From: Streptomyces sp. NBC_01314
GTDB taxonomy: Bacteria; Actinomycetota; Actinomycetes; Streptomycetales; Streptomycetaceae
Direction: 5' to 3'
NCBI RefSeq assembly: GCF_041435215.1
Contig: NZ_CP108394.1
Location: forward strand, 8,184,001-8,248,000
DNA: 64,000 nucleotides
Shown: positions 1 through 8,982 of the stretch, piece after piece
How positions within the stretch are numbered: position 1 is the stretch's first letter
Layout: each line of letters starts with the position of its first letter
Notes under the pieces: model-generated
Seen by the model: only the letters and a program-made list of their open reading frames with translations
Told to the model about the DNA's origin: nothing
Database searches by the model: none
Translations under genes and position numbers: made by a program

Positions 1-43
1 TGTCGCTCACGGGCAGCGGAATCACTTCGAGCGTGTACTGCAT
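1..43 (-). CDS. VOC/glyoxalase-family protein, N-terminal fragment
   Basis: Only the first 14 codons lie in the window; the gene continues off the left edge. The start ATG is at 43, with a GGAGG ribosome binding site 7 bases upstream on the minus strand. The visible peptide MQYTLEVIPLPVSD is the usual opening strand of vicinal-oxygen-chelate (glyoxalase/bleomycin-resistance) proteins, which typically continue with DRAK..Y. The function cannot be refined from this fragment. Confidence 0.6.
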   Translation of the reverse strand, partial: MQYTLEVIPLPVSD

Positions 44-124
44 CCCTGGTCCTCCAGGTCGCCGTTGACGGGAGTGCCTGTCCACATCTTTCGTGGCTTT
101 CGTGCTGTTGCGCGAGCCTTCGCC

Positions 125-640
125 TCAGCCGAACCGCCACCGCGTCTGGCTGAACGGCTCCCCCTTACCGAAGCCGAAAACGGTGGCGGGCGCCACCGAG
201 AAGACGAAAGCCCGCCCCGCACCGTGCTGAAAACACCCGTCGCGCACCTCGAAGTGCCAGAAACTGCCGTACTTCGCCTCCCACGCGACGGCCAGTTCCC
301 GCAACCGACCGTCATCGCTCACACGTACGGCCTCTCCCTCCACCACCAGGTCGTAGCCCTCGTCCCAGGTGTTCGTGCCGGTCGTCAGCACGACGTGCGG
401 GTTCTCCGCGAGGTTCCTCGCCTTCCGCTCCTCCGGCCCCGTACAGAAGTGCAGCGCCCCCTGAGACCACACGCCGGGCAACGGCGTCACATGCGGCCGC
501 CCGTCCGGCCGCACCGTCGAGATCCAGAACAGCCCGGCGCCGGACAGTCGCGCCTCGGCCTCCGGCCAGGGGATCGCGGCGGCGTCCGGGTCGCTGTAGC
601 GGGGGTCGAGCCGGGTCTGCGGTGTGCTGGTGTCGGACAT
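125..640 (-). CDS. pyridoxamine 5'-phosphate oxidase-family protein
   Basis: A 171-residue protein of the flavin/F420-binding split-barrel superfamily. The opening segment WISTVRPDGRPHVTPLPGVW is the classic first strands of these folds, followed by LHFCTGPEERKARNLAENPHVVL. Members use FMN or F420 to reduce small molecules or act in stress tolerance; the substrate cannot be told here. The ATG at 640 follows GGAAGAG on the minus strand. It is transcribed in the same direction as the VOC-family fragment at the window edge, about 80 bases downstream, so the two may form an operon. Confidence 0.85.
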   Translation of the reverse strand: MSDTSTPQTRLDPRYSDPDAAAIPWPEAEARLSGAGLFWISTVRPDGRPHVTPLPGVWSQGALHFCTGPEERKARNLAENPHVVLTTGTNTWDEGYDLVVEGEAVRVSDDGRLRELAVAWEAKYGSFWHFEVRDGCFQHGAGRAFVFSVAPATVFGFGKGEPFSQTRWRFG

Positions 641-742
641 GAGGTGTCTCTTCCTGTCACCGGGTGCCTGTCGTCAAAGGGCAGACTCCACAGAGCGCCG
701 AAACTCATCCCACAGTTCGCCGGCGTGCTCCGCACCTCGATG

Positions 743-1099
743 TCATGCGGGATCCTCCCCGCCGATGAACCGGGCCAGCACAGCCACACCGGCGGGCATC
801 GCGAAGAGACAGCCGACAAGGAGACCGATGCCCGGGTCGGCCGCTGGGGGCAGGGCCCAGTTCGTCGCCGCGGCCCCGAGCAGGCTCAACGCCGCCAGCG
901 CCAGCAGGGCGGCGACGACGGCGAGCCGGCGCGGCGGGCGCCCCTCGCGGTACAGCTCGATCGCGGGCCCGGCCGCGGCGATGGTCGCGGTGAACGCGGC
1001 GAGATGGGGGTTGGGCGCCGACCCGAACAGCCACCCCACCAGCGTGACGACTCCGTAGACGGCGAGACCGGCGAGTTCCAGCAGGGCGGTGGTCACCAC
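743..1099 (-). CDS. small four-helix membrane protein of unknown function
   Basis: I do not recognise a family. The 118-residue product has four hydrophobic stretches: ALLELAGLAVYGVVTLVGWL near residue 5, AAFTATIAAAGPAIELY near 34, LAVVAALLALAALSLLGA near 59 and IGLLVGCLFAMPAGVAVLA near 91. A basic loop REGRPPRRLA sits between helices two and three, so it is probably an integral membrane protein. The start is uncertain: GTG at 1099 or 1096 has a GGAG very close by, and an in-frame GTG at 1174 would add a charged 25-residue leader. It lies just upstream of the PPOX-type gene on the same strand. Confidence 0.6.
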   Translation of the reverse strand: MVTTALLELAGLAVYGVVTLVGWLFGSAPNPHLAAFTATIAAAGPAIELYREGRPPRRLAVVAALLALAALSLLGAAATNWALPPAADPGIGLLVGCLFAMPAGVAVLARFIGGEDPA

Positions 1100-1427
1100 C
1101 GGCTCCGACGACAGAACCGTCCCCCACGAACGACGCCGTATCGAGCCGTTCCCGCTGTCCTCTTCGTCACCCACCTCGGCAGAGTAGCCGTGGACATGGC
1201 GAAAGACGGGCCGTGAACACCGGACTGAGCGGCCCGCCGGGACAGCGGCACCGGTGGGCCGCCCCGGCCAGGGCTCCGTGGAACCTCTCGGCGCCACCGA
1301 ACCCGCACCCCGCCGACCGGCGCTTCTCCCAGGCTCTCCGGTTAGGCTCAAGCCCGTACGACCTTGATCGACGGAGTCGGGCGATCGGGTGAGCGGACGA
1401 GCGGGCTTGATCCGACGGGAGGCCTGG
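1100..1427. other. intergenic region between the membrane protein and glnE
   Basis: No convincing gene. It holds an imperfect hairpin at 1229-1262 (GCGGCCC paired with GGGCCGC, plus inner CCGG arms) and the divergent promoters of the two flanking genes. No strong -35/-10 pair stands out. Confidence 0.4.
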
Positions 1428-4400
1428 ATGACGGCGCCGGGGCGCAGGAGCAGCACGTTCTCGCGACTGCTGCGGCACGGTTTCACCGATCCGAGCGCCG
1501 CCGAGCGGCTGCTGGAGAGCGAGGAACTGTCGGCCGTACGGAACGACCCGGTGCTGCTGGACGCGCTGGGGGCGACCGCCGACCCGAACCTCGCGCTGCT
1601 GGGTCTCGTACGGCTGCTGGAGGCGCAGCCGGACCGTACGGCGCGGCGGGCGGTGCTGGACACGCTGATAGCGGCGAAGCCGCTGCGGGACCGGCTGTTG
1701 GGGGTGCTCGGCGCGTCCGCCGCGCTCGGCGACCATCTGGCCCGGCACGCGCAGGACTGGCAGGCGCTCGTGACGTACGAGGCGCAGGACCTGCATCCGG
1801 GCGTCGAGGAGTTCGAGCAGGGGCTCGCGGAGGCCACCGACCCGGTCTCGCTGCGGGTCGCCTACCGCCGCTGTCTGCTCTCCATCGCCGCCCGTGACGT
1901 CTGCGGTACGACGGACCTCGCCCAGACCGCCGCCGAACTCGCCGACCTCGCCACCGCCACGCTGCGCGCCGCCCTCGCGATCGCCCGCGCCGCCGCGCCG
2001 GAGGACGCGGCGCTGTGCCGGCTCGCGGTGATCGCGATGGGCAAGTGCGGCGGTCATGAGCTCAACTACGTCTCCGACGTCGACGTCATCTTCGTGGGGG
2101 AGACGGCGGACGGGGCCGACGAGCAGAAGGCGATCCGGGCGGCCACCCGCCTCGCCTCGCACATGATGCGGATCTGCTCCGAGACGACCGTCGAGGGCAG
2201 CATCTGGCCCGTCGACGCCAACCTGCGGCCGGAGGGGCGCAACGGCCCGCTCGTCCGCACACTCAGCAGTCATCTCGCGTACTACCAACGATGGGCGAAG
2301 ACCTGGGAGTTCCAGGCGCTGCTGAAGGCCCGGCCGGTCGCGGGGGACCTCGAACTGGGCGAGGAGTACGTCGCCGCGCTCGAACCGCTGGTCTGGAAGG
2401 CGGCCGAGCGGGACAACTTCGTCGCCGACGTGCAGCGCATGCGCCGCCGGGTCGTCGAGACCATCCCGGCCGCCGAGGTCGACCGTCAACTCAAGCTCGG
2501 TCCCGGCGGGTTGCGGGACGTCGAGTTCGCCGTGCAGATGCTGCAGCTCGTACACGGGCGCGGCGACACCTCGCTGCGCAGCGGAACCACGCTCGACGCG
2601 CTGGGCGCGCTCGCCGCCGGCGGGTACGTGGGACGGGCGGACGCGGCCCAGTTCGACGCCGCGTACCGCTTCCTGCGGTCCATGGAACACCGCATCCAGC
2701 TCTACCGCCTGCGCCGCACCCACCTCGTCCCCGAGGACGACAACGACCTGCGGCGCATCGGCCGTTCGCTCGGCCTGCGCACCGATCCGGTCGCCGAGCT
2801 GAACCGCGAGTGGCGACGCCACGCGGCCGTCGTACGCCGACTGCACGAGAAGCTCTTCTACCGTCCGCTCCTCGACGCCGTCGCCCAACTCGCCCCCGGC
2901 GAGACCAGGCTGAGCGCCGACGCGGCCAGCGAACGCCTGGTCGCCCTCGGCTACGCCGACCCGGCCGCCGCCCTCCGCCACCTGGAGGCCCTGGCCTCCG
3001 GCGTCTCCCGCAAGGCCGCCATCCAACGCACGCTGCTGCCGGTCCTGCTGGGCTGGTTCGCGGACTCGGCCAACCCGGACGCCGGGCTCCTCAACTTCCG
3101 CAAGGTCTCGGACGCCCTCGGCAGAACCCCCTGGTATCTGCGGCTGTTGCGCGACGAGGGGGCCGCCGCGGAGAACCTGGCACGCGTGCTCTCCGCCGGC
3201 CGCCTCGCCCCCGACCTCCTCATGCGCGCCCCCGAGGCCGTCTCCCTCCTCGGCGACGGGGACGGCGTAGCCGGTGGCGTCGGCGGGCTCGAACCCCGCG
3301 TACGCGCCCATCTGGAACAGGAGATCCTCTCCGCCGTCGGCCGCGCAGACGGCGCCCAACAGGCCGTCACGGCCGTGCGTGGCGTCCGCCGCCGGGAACT
3401 CTTCCGTACGGCCGCCATGGACATCGTGGGTTCCTACGGCACCGAGGCGTCCCCGGCCTCCCCCATTCTCGACTTCGCTCGAACGGGGGGACCCCCATCC
3501 GACCAGGGCGCCCTCGTCGACCTCGTCGGCGGCGCGGTCTCCGACCTCACGGCCGCGACCCTCGCGGGCACCCTCCGTGCCGTGGTCCGCGACCGCTGGG
3601 GCGACACCCTCCCCACCCTCTTCGCCGTCATCGGCATGGGCCGCTTCGGCGGCCACGAACTGGGCTACGGCTCCGACGCCGACGTCCTGTTCGTCCACGA
3701 GCCGAGGGAGGGTGTCGACGAGCAGGAGGCGGCCCGCGCCGCGAACGCGGTCGTCGCCGAGATGCGGCGCCTGCTCCAGCTCCCGAGCGCCGACCCGCCC
3801 CTCCTCATCGACGCGGACCTCCGCCCCGAGGGCAAGTCGGGTCCTGTGGCGAGGACGTTGAAGTCGTACGAGGCCTACTACCGCCGCTGGTCGCTGGGTT
3901 GGGAGTCGCAGGCGCTGCTGCGCGCCGAACCCGTCGCAGGCGACGAGGAGTTGGGCCGCCGCTTCATCGAGCTCATCGATCCACTGCGTTACCCGGCGGA
4001 CGGACTCGGTGACGACGCCGTACGCGAGATCCGGCGCCTGAAGGCTCGTATGGAGTCGGAGCGGATGCCGCGCGGCGCCGACCCGACCCTCCACACCAAA
4101 CTCGGCCGCGGCGGCCTGTCCGACGTCGAATGGACCGTCCAGCTCTTCCAACTCCGGCACGGCCACGGCGTGTCGGGCCTGCGCACGACCCGCACCCGCG
4201 CGGCCCTGGCCGCGGCTCACGCGGCCGACCTGGTGAGCGCCGAGGACGCGGCCATACTGGACGAGGCCTGGGTGCTGGCCACCCGCGTACGCAACGCCGT
4301 GATGCTCGTACGGGGCCGGGCAGGCGACACGTTCCCGTCCGACGGTCGCGAACTCGCCGCCGTGGGCCGGTACTTGGGGTACGGCCCCGGGCACGTCGGC

Positions 4401-4475
4401 GACATGCTCGACGACTATCGCCGGATCACACGGCGGGCCCGGGGCGTGGTGGACGAGTTGTTCTACGGGGGGTGA
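1428..4475 (+). CDS. glnE: bifunctional glutamine-synthetase adenylyltransferase/deadenylyltransferase
   Basis: The 1015-residue enzyme attaches and removes AMP on the conserved tyrosine of GlnA-type glutamine synthetase, switching it off and on with nitrogen supply. It shows the duplicated nucleotidyltransferase layout. The first catalytic half has GGHELNYVSDVDVIF near residue 207; the second has GGHELGYGSDADVLFV near 740. Each is followed by a DANLRPEGRNGP or DADLRPEGKSGP motif and a helical domain with LGPGGLRDVEF or LGRGGLSDVEW. The first half has V-S-D-V-D where the second has G-S-D-A-D. ATG at 1428 was chosen because GGGAGG lies 5 bases upstream. Its substrate GlnA is encoded at 44.8-46.3 kb in this window. 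It converges on the EamA gene with only 27 bases between. Confidence 0.97.
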   Translation: MTAPGRRSSTFSRLLRHGFTDPSAAERLLESEELSAVRNDPVLLDALGATADPNLALLGLVRLLEAQPDRTARRAVLDTLIAAKPLRDRLLGVLGASAALGDHLARHAQDWQALVTYEAQDLHPGVEEFEQGLAEATDPVSLRVAYRRCLLSIAARDVCGTTDLAQTAAELADLATATLRAALAIARAAAPEDAALCRLAVIAMGKCGGHELNYVSDVDVIFVGETADGADEQKAIRAATRLASHMMRICSETTVEGSIWPVDANLRPEGRNGPLVRTLSSHLAYYQRWAKTWEFQALLKARPVAGDLELGEEYVAALEPLVWKAAERDNFVADVQRMRRRVVETIPAAEVDRQLKLGPGGLRDVEFAVQMLQLVHGRGDTSLRSGTTLDALGALAAGGYVGRADAAQFDAAYRFLRSMEHRIQLYRLRRTHLVPEDDNDLRRIGRSLGLRTDPVAELNREWRRHAAVVRRLHEKLFYRPLLDAVAQLAPGETRLSADAASERLVALGYADPAAALRHLEALASGVSRKAAIQRTLLPVLLGWFADSANPDAGLLNFRKVSDALGRTPWYLRLLRDEGAAAENLARVLSAGRLAPDLLMRAPEAVSLLGDGDGVAGGVGGLEPRVRAHLEQEILSAVGRADGAQQAVTAVRGVRRRELFRTAAMDIVGSYGTEASPASPILDFARTGGPPSDQGALVDLVGGAVSDLTAATLAGTLRAVVRDRWGDTLPTLFAVIGMGRFGGHELGYGSDADVLFVHEPREGVDEQEAARAANAVVAEMRRLLQLPSADPPLLIDADLRPEGKSGPVARTLKSYEAYYRRWSLGWESQALLRAEPVAGDEELGRRFIELIDPLRYPADGLGDDAVREIRRLKARMESERMPRGADPTLHTKLGRGGLSDVEWTVQLFQLRHGHGVSGLRTTRTRAALAAAHAADLVSAEDAAILDEAWVLATRVRNAVMLVRGRAGDTFPSDGRELAAVGRYLGYGPGHVGDMLDDYRRITRRARGVVDELFYGG

Positions 4476-4502
4476 CGCCTCGGCGGGAGGGTCGCACCGG
4501 CT

Positions 4503-5453
4503 TCACGACCGCACCACCGGCCGATCGGCCACCGGAGCGGCGGCCGGACGGGGCCGTACCGGGGTCCGGCCCGCCGACCCCCCGCGCTGCCGGGTCAGCG
4601 CCACCCCCGCCAGCACCACGACCATTCCCACGATCACCCGGGGCCCCACCCGCTCGTCGAGGAACAGCGCCCCCAGCGCGACCGACACGACCGGCAGCAG
4701 ATAGCCGACCGTCGCCGCGCTCGTCGCGCCCTCGTCCTCGATCAGACGGTAGTTGAGGTAGAAGGTCACCCCGGTGCCGAAGATCCCCAGGACGGTGACC
4801 GCGACAAGGGCGGTCGCATCCACCCCGGCTGTGCCCGGGTTCCCGGCGGGCAGCGCGAGCGCCGTCCACCCCGTCGCCGTGAGGAGCTGCGCGGCGGAGA
4901 CCGCGAGGGGCGCGCCGCGGCCCGTCAGATGGCGGCCCATGTACGCGAAGGCCACCGCGTAGCTGACGGCCGCCCCGAGCAGGGCGAGCGCGCCGCCGGT
5001 CATCAGCCCCGTCCGCTGCCAGGGCGCGAAGATCAGCAGGACTCCGGCGAAGCCGAGGAGCAGGCCGGTGAGGCGGGCGGGGGAGAGGGGGCGGTCGGTG
5101 CCGAGGAGGAGGCCGAGGAGCAGGGCCCACAGCGGTGTGGTCGCGTTGAGGACGCCCGCCGTGCCCGAGTCGACGGTCTGCTCGCCGATGCTGAAGAGCG
5201 CGAACGGCAGGGCGTTGCAGAAGAAGGCCGCCACCAGCAGATGGCCCCAGACCCGCCGGTCGCGCGGCAGCCGCTGACGTGCGGCGAGGGCCGGCGCCAG
5301 CAGCACCCCGGCACCCAGCGCGCACCGCGTGACCGTGATCTGGAGCGGGGACAGACCGTGGTTGAGGGCGAGCTTGATCCAGAGGAAGCCGGAGCCCCAG
5401 AGCAGGGCGAGCACGGCCATACGGAGTGTGGACGCGAGAGGCATGGGAGGCAT
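4503..5453 (-). CDS. EamA/DMT-family transporter
   Basis: The 316-residue product has the ten-helix, two-EamA-repeat layout of drug/metabolite transporters: repeat one begins ALLWGSGFLWIKLAL, and repeat two begins around GGALALLGAAVSYAVAFAYMG. The tail after about residue 290 is cytoplasmic and Arg/Pro-rich. Such proteins export amino acids, metabolites or drugs; the substrate is unknown. It is divergent from the LysR gene with 73 bases between starts, a standard arrangement in which the LysR protein controls the exporter. Starts at 5453 and 5444 are both possible; neither has a clear ribosome binding site. Confidence 0.9.
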   Translation of the reverse strand: MPPMPLASTLRMAVLALLWGSGFLWIKLALNHGLSPLQITVTRCALGAGVLLAPALAARQRLPRDRRVWGHLLVAAFFCNALPFALFSIGEQTVDSGTAGVLNATTPLWALLLGLLLGTDRPLSPARLTGLLLGFAGVLLIFAPWQRTGLMTGGALALLGAAVSYAVAFAYMGRHLTGRGAPLAVSAAQLLTATGWTALALPAGNPGTAGVDATALVAVTVLGIFGTGVTFYLNYRLIEDEGATSAATVGYLLPVVSVALGALFLDERVGPRVIVGMVVVLAGVALTRQRGGSAGRTPVRPRPAAAPVADRPVVRS

Positions 5454-5526
5454 GGGCTCAACGATCGGGCGCCTTGACCCATAAGGACAAGCGAAAGATG
5501 GTGCACATACCTTTAAGCTGAGCTAC
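5454..5526. promoter_or_regulatory. divergent EamA/LysR control region
   Basis: A short, relatively AT-rich spacer between two divergent starts. It contains TACCTT at 5508-5513, a possible -10 for the LysR gene. It also has a GTGCAC hexamer that could be part of a LysR-type site. No single operator is convincing by eye. Confidence 0.35.
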
Positions 5527-6459
5527 ATGCTCGATGTGCGGCGTATGCAGGTGCTCAGGACCGTGGTGACCAGCGGCTCGGTGACGGCCGCCGCGACCTC
5601 CCTCGGCTACACCCCCTCGGCGGTCAGCCAGCAGATCGCCGCGCTGGAGAAGGAGGCCGGGACCGCGCTGCTGGAGCGGGTCGGGCGCGGGGTGCGGCCC
5701 ACGCAGGCCGGGCTGCTGCTCACCGAGTACGCCGGCACGATCGGCCGCCAGGTCGCCGAGGCGGAGACCGCGCTGGCCGATCTGCGGGCGGGGCGCACGG
5801 GACACCTCGCCGTGCGCTACTTCGCCACGGTGGGTGCCTCCCTGGTGGCCCCCGCCGTCGCCCGGCTGCGCGCCGAGCACCCCGGCGTTCAGGTCGAGCT
5901 GAAGCTCATCGACCCCGACGACCCGCTCCCGGCCGTCAGGGAAGGCCGGGCCGACCTCGCGCTCGTCGTACTGCCGCGCGGGTCCGCCCCCGAGGGCGTA
6001 CGGCTGCTGCACCTGCTCGACGACACCTACTTCGCCGTCCTGCCCACCGCGCACCCCCTCGCCGACCGGCCCGCCCTCGAACTGTCCGACCTCGCCGACG
6101 AGCCGTGGGTCGGCAGCGAGTCGCCGGGGCCCTGCCTGGACGCCGAGCTGGACGCGTGTGCCGCGGCCGGATTCAGGCCCCGGTTCGTCGTCGAGAGCGA
6201 GGACTACGCGACCGCGCAGGGCTTCGTCGCCGCCGGACTGGGCGTCGGCCTCATCCCCCGGCTCGGCCTCGGCAGCCCCCACCCGGACGTCGTCGTACGC
6301 CGCCTCGCCGACCCGGAACCCCAGCGCTCCATCCACGTGGCCGTACGCGAGACGGCTCCGCCGCAGCCCGCCCTGAGAACCTTCGTACGGGCGCTGCGGG
6401 ACGCCGTCAGGGCCTCGGGCCCGCGACAGGCGGCACCCGCCCCCGGCACTACGCCTTGA
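5527..6459 (+). CDS. LysR-family transcriptional regulator
   Basis: A 310-residue protein with an N-terminal winged helix-turn-helix (residues 1-60: MLDVRRMQVLRTVVTSGSV, then TAAATSLGYTPSAVSQQIAALE) and a periplasmic-binding-protein-like effector domain from about residue 88. It probably controls the divergent EamA exporter; the inducer is unknown. There is no Shine-Dalgarno sequence before the ATG. The last 11 bases overlap the convergent PAP2 gene tail to tail. Confidence 0.93.
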   Translation: MLDVRRMQVLRTVVTSGSVTAAATSLGYTPSAVSQQIAALEKEAGTALLERVGRGVRPTQAGLLLTEYAGTIGRQVAEAETALADLRAGRTGHLAVRYFATVGASLVAPAVARLRAEHPGVQVELKLIDPDDPLPAVREGRADLALVVLPRGSAPEGVRLLHLLDDTYFAVLPTAHPLADRPALELSDLADEPWVGSESPGPCLDAELDACAAAGFRPRFVVESEDYATAQGFVAAGLGVGLIPRLGLGSPHPDVVVRRLADPEPQRSIHVAVRETAPPQPALRTFVRALRDAVRASGPRQAAPAPGTTP

Positions 6460-7312
6460 CCGGCTCCAGCTCCGGCTCCACGGCCCTCCCCGCCACCTGG
6501 CGCGGCAGCGCGTACGGCAACGCCCCGTACCAGACCCGGGCCACCGTGAACCCGAAGGCGAGGCAGATCATGCCGCCCACCGCGTCCAGCCAGAAGTGGT
6601 TGGCGGTGGCGACGATCACGACCAGCGTCAGCGTCGGGTAGAGGAGGCCCAGCACACGCACCCACGGCACCGACGCCAGCGCGAAGATCGTCAACCCGCA
6701 CCACAGGGACCAGCCGATGTGCATCGACGGCATCGCCGCGTACTGGTTCGACATGTTCTTCAGGTCGCCGGAGGCCATCGAGCCCCAGGTCTGGTGCACG
6801 ACGACCGTGTCGATGAAGCTCTCGTTGGCCATCAGGCGGGGTGGGGCCAGCGGGTAGAAGAAGTAGCCGACCAGTGCCACCGCGGTGGTGGCGAAGAGCA
6901 CCAGACGTGTCGCCGCGTAGCGACCCGGATGACTACGGTAGATCCACACAAGGACACCGAGCGTGACGATGAAGTGCAGGGTCGCGTAGTAGTAGTTCAT
7001 GCCGACGATCAGCCATGTCACCGAGTTCACGGAGTGGTTGATCGTCTCCTCGACCGCGATCCCGAGGTGGTGTTCCACCTTCCAGATCCAGTCGGCGTTG
7101 CTCAGCGCCTGCGTCTTCTGCTCGGGGACCGCGTTGCGGATCAGGGAGTACGTCCAGTAACTCACCGCGATCAGCAGGATCTCGAACCAGAGACGAGGGC
7201 GACGCGGAGCCCTCAGCCGGTGCAGAGACCCCTGCCCCGGCGTGCCCGTGACGGACCGCGGGGCGGCCTGCTCCCGGCCTTCCTCCAGCGTCGTCACGGT
7301 TGAGTCACCCAT
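6449..7312 (-). CDS. PAP2-family membrane phosphatase / inositol-phosphotransferase-like
   Basis: A 287-residue membrane protein with about six helices and the type-2 phosphatidic acid phosphatase signature spread over three segments: PLAPPRLM, then AAMPSMHIGWS with the catalytic histidine, then ANHFWLDAVGG. The spacing matches the branch that includes aureobasidin-resistance/inositol phosphorylceramide synthase-like proteins. It probably acts on lipid phosphates at the outer face of the membrane; the substrate is not known. ATG at 7312 is preferred over an in-frame GTG two codons upstream. Its 3' end overlaps the LysR gene by 11 bases. Confidence 0.88.
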   Translation of the reverse strand: MGDSTVTTLEEGREQAAPRSVTGTPGQGSLHRLRAPRRPRLWFEILLIAVSYWTYSLIRNAVPEQKTQALSNADWIWKVEHHLGIAVEETINHSVNSVTWLIVGMNYYYATLHFIVTLGVLVWIYRSHPGRYAATRLVLFATTAVALVGYFFYPLAPPRLMANESFIDTVVVHQTWGSMASGDLKNMSNQYAAMPSMHIGWSLWCGLTIFALASVPWVRVLGLLYPTLTLVVIVATANHFWLDAVGGMICLAFGFTVARVWYGALPYALPRQVAGRAVEPELEPVKA

Positions 7313-7444
7313 GGGCACAGAGTCTGCCAGAAAAGCCGCACCTCACCGATCATCCTCTGGTCGGGTTCATCACGCACGTCCGTCGGGGTAGGGCGGACGG
7401 GCATCTCCTCCGCACGTATCGCATCGCTCCCCGCTTTCTCCGTC

Positions 7445-8584
7445 TTAGGTACGACTCCGGTCCCCAGGAGCCGAAGCAGTCGACCCCCGCACCACCAGTT
7501 CCGGCATGAACACGAACTCACTGTGGGGCGCCGGCGTCCCGCCGATCTCCTCCAGCAACGTACGCACCGCGGCCTGCCCCATCGCCGGGACCGGCTTGCG
7601 GACCGTCGTCAGTGGGGGATCGGTGAACGCGATCAGGGGGGAGTCGTCGAAACCGACGACCGAGACGTCCTGCGGCACCTGAAGGCCCCGCTGCCGGGCC
7701 GCCCGGATCGCGCCCAGCGCCATCATGTCGCTCGCGCACACCACCGCCGTGCACTTCCGGTCGATGAGCGCCAGGGCCGCCGCCTGGCCGCCCTCCAGGG
7801 TGTAAAGGGAGTGCTGGACGAACTCGGACTCGACCGTCGCGGCCGCCAGGCCCAGCTGGTCCTGCATCGTCCGGACGAAACCCTCGATCTTGCGCTGGAC
7901 CGGGACGAAGCGCTTGGGGCCCAGGGCCAGACCTATCCGAGTGTGCCCGAGGGACACCAGATGCGTCACCGCGAGGGACATCGCCGCCCGGTCGTCCGGC
8001 GAGATGAAGGGCGCCTGCACCTTCGGCGAGAAACCGTCCACGAGGACGAACGGCACACCCTGGGCGCGCAGCTGCTCGTATCGCTGCATGTCGGCCGAGG
8101 TGTCGGCGTGCAGACCGGAGACGAAGATGATGCCGGCGACACCGCGGTCGACGAGCATCTCGGTCAGCTCGTCCTCCGTCGAACCGCCGGGGGTCTGGGT
8201 GGCGAGGACCGGGGTGTAGCCCTGCCGGGTCAGAGCCTGGCCGATGACCTGGGCCAGGGCCGGGAATATGGGGTTCTCCAGCTCCGGGGTTATGAGGCCC
8301 ACCAGGCCCGCGCTGCGCTGACGCAGCCGTACGGGCCGCTCGTAGCCCAGGACGTCGAGGGCGGCCAGAACGGACTGGCGAGTGGTGGCGGCGACGCCCG
8401 GCTTCCCGTTCAGGACGCGGCTGACAGTCGCCTCGCTGACCCCCGCCTGGGCTGCGATGTCGGCAAGCCGTGTGGTCACAGCACTGGACTGTACCGGCCG
8501 GGCCTGCGCTTGCCCACCGGCTCGGCGCCGGGTGCGGGCGGGGGCGCGGCCCGGGGTGCGGCCCGCTGCGGGCTGCTGCGTCAT
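7445..8584 (-). CDS. malR: MalR, LacI-family repressor of maltose/starch genes
   Basis: A LacI/GalR regulator with the helix-turn-helix TTRLADIAAQAGVSEATVSR and hinge sequence, followed by a sugar-binding core (GLVGLITPELENPIFPAL to the C-terminus). It lies divergent from malE, as in S. coelicolor and S. lividans (MalR/Reg1), where it represses malEFG and amylase genes. ATG at 8584 has GAGGGA 5 bases upstream and gives 379 residues with an Arg/Pro-rich leader. An alternative GTG at 8479 starts right at VTTRLADIA and gives 344 residues, the usual length for the family. The HTH-proximal start may therefore be the true one. Confidence 0.93.
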   Translation of the reverse strand: MTQQPAAGRTPGRAPARTRRRAGGQAQARPVQSSAVTTRLADIAAQAGVSEATVSRVLNGKPGVAATTRQSVLAALDVLGYERPVRLRQRSAGLVGLITPELENPIFPALAQVIGQALTRQGYTPVLATQTPGGSTEDELTEMLVDRGVAGIIFVSGLHADTSADMQRYEQLRAQGVPFVLVDGFSPKVQAPFISPDDRAAMSLAVTHLVSLGHTRIGLALGPKRFVPVQRKIEGFVRTMQDQLGLAAATVESEFVQHSLYTLEGGQAAALALIDRKCTAVVCASDMMALGAIRAARQRGLQVPQDVSVVGFDDSPLIAFTDPPLTTVRKPVPAMGQAAVRTLLEEIGGTPAPHSEFVFMPELVVRGSTASAPGDRSRT

Positions 8585-8713
8585 CGCGGTCCCTCGTGAT
8601 TCTGGTCGGTGTCCGTGGGGGCGCCCCTGCGCGGAAGGGGTGGTTTCCGCAATCCGCAATGCGCAAGACGCTGACAGAGTGATGATTGCCGTACGCGCGC
8701 GTCGTGGCAAGGA

Positions 8714-8857
8714 CTTGCAGAGTCTTTCATGGCCGCCTCCAAGCTCGCTGAGCGGCCTGGATACTGGGTTCCGGGGTGGTCGGACATGGGTCGCGGCGGG
8801 GTAACCATCGCCGGTTCTTGCACTTTTTTGCAGCAAGGTCTTTCGTCCGGCTTACAT
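8714..8857. promoter_or_regulatory. malR-malE control region with MalR-type half-sites
   Basis: The 398-base gap between malR and malE carries CTTGCAG at 8714-8720. It also carries an inverted repeat CTTGC (8817-8821) ... GCAAG (8833-8837) containing TTGCAGCAAG. The inner TTGCAG at 8828-8833 could serve as -35 for malE, with TTACAT at 8852-8857 as -10 and an 18-base spacer, so a bound repressor would block polymerase. TTGCAG-type repeats are the kind of site reported for Reg1/MalR. The rest of the gap, up to the AAGGAG of malE, shows nothing else recognisable. Confidence 0.6.
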
Positions 8858-8982
8858 CGCTGTTACGTTCGGCCACGCCCGGCGGCGGCAACGACGCCCC
8901 GGCAGCGGGAGCGGCGGACGGGGCCCTCCCAGGGGCCCTGGCCGGCCCCAAGCACACGGGCTTTCACCCTCAAGGAGATCTC

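Noticed and set aside
8480..8584. The Arg/Pro-rich N-terminal extension of MalR as a functional domain
   Set aside because: It lies before a start that would give the family's normal length and looks like untranslated GC-rich leader; the ribosome binding site at 8584 keeps it only as a possible start.
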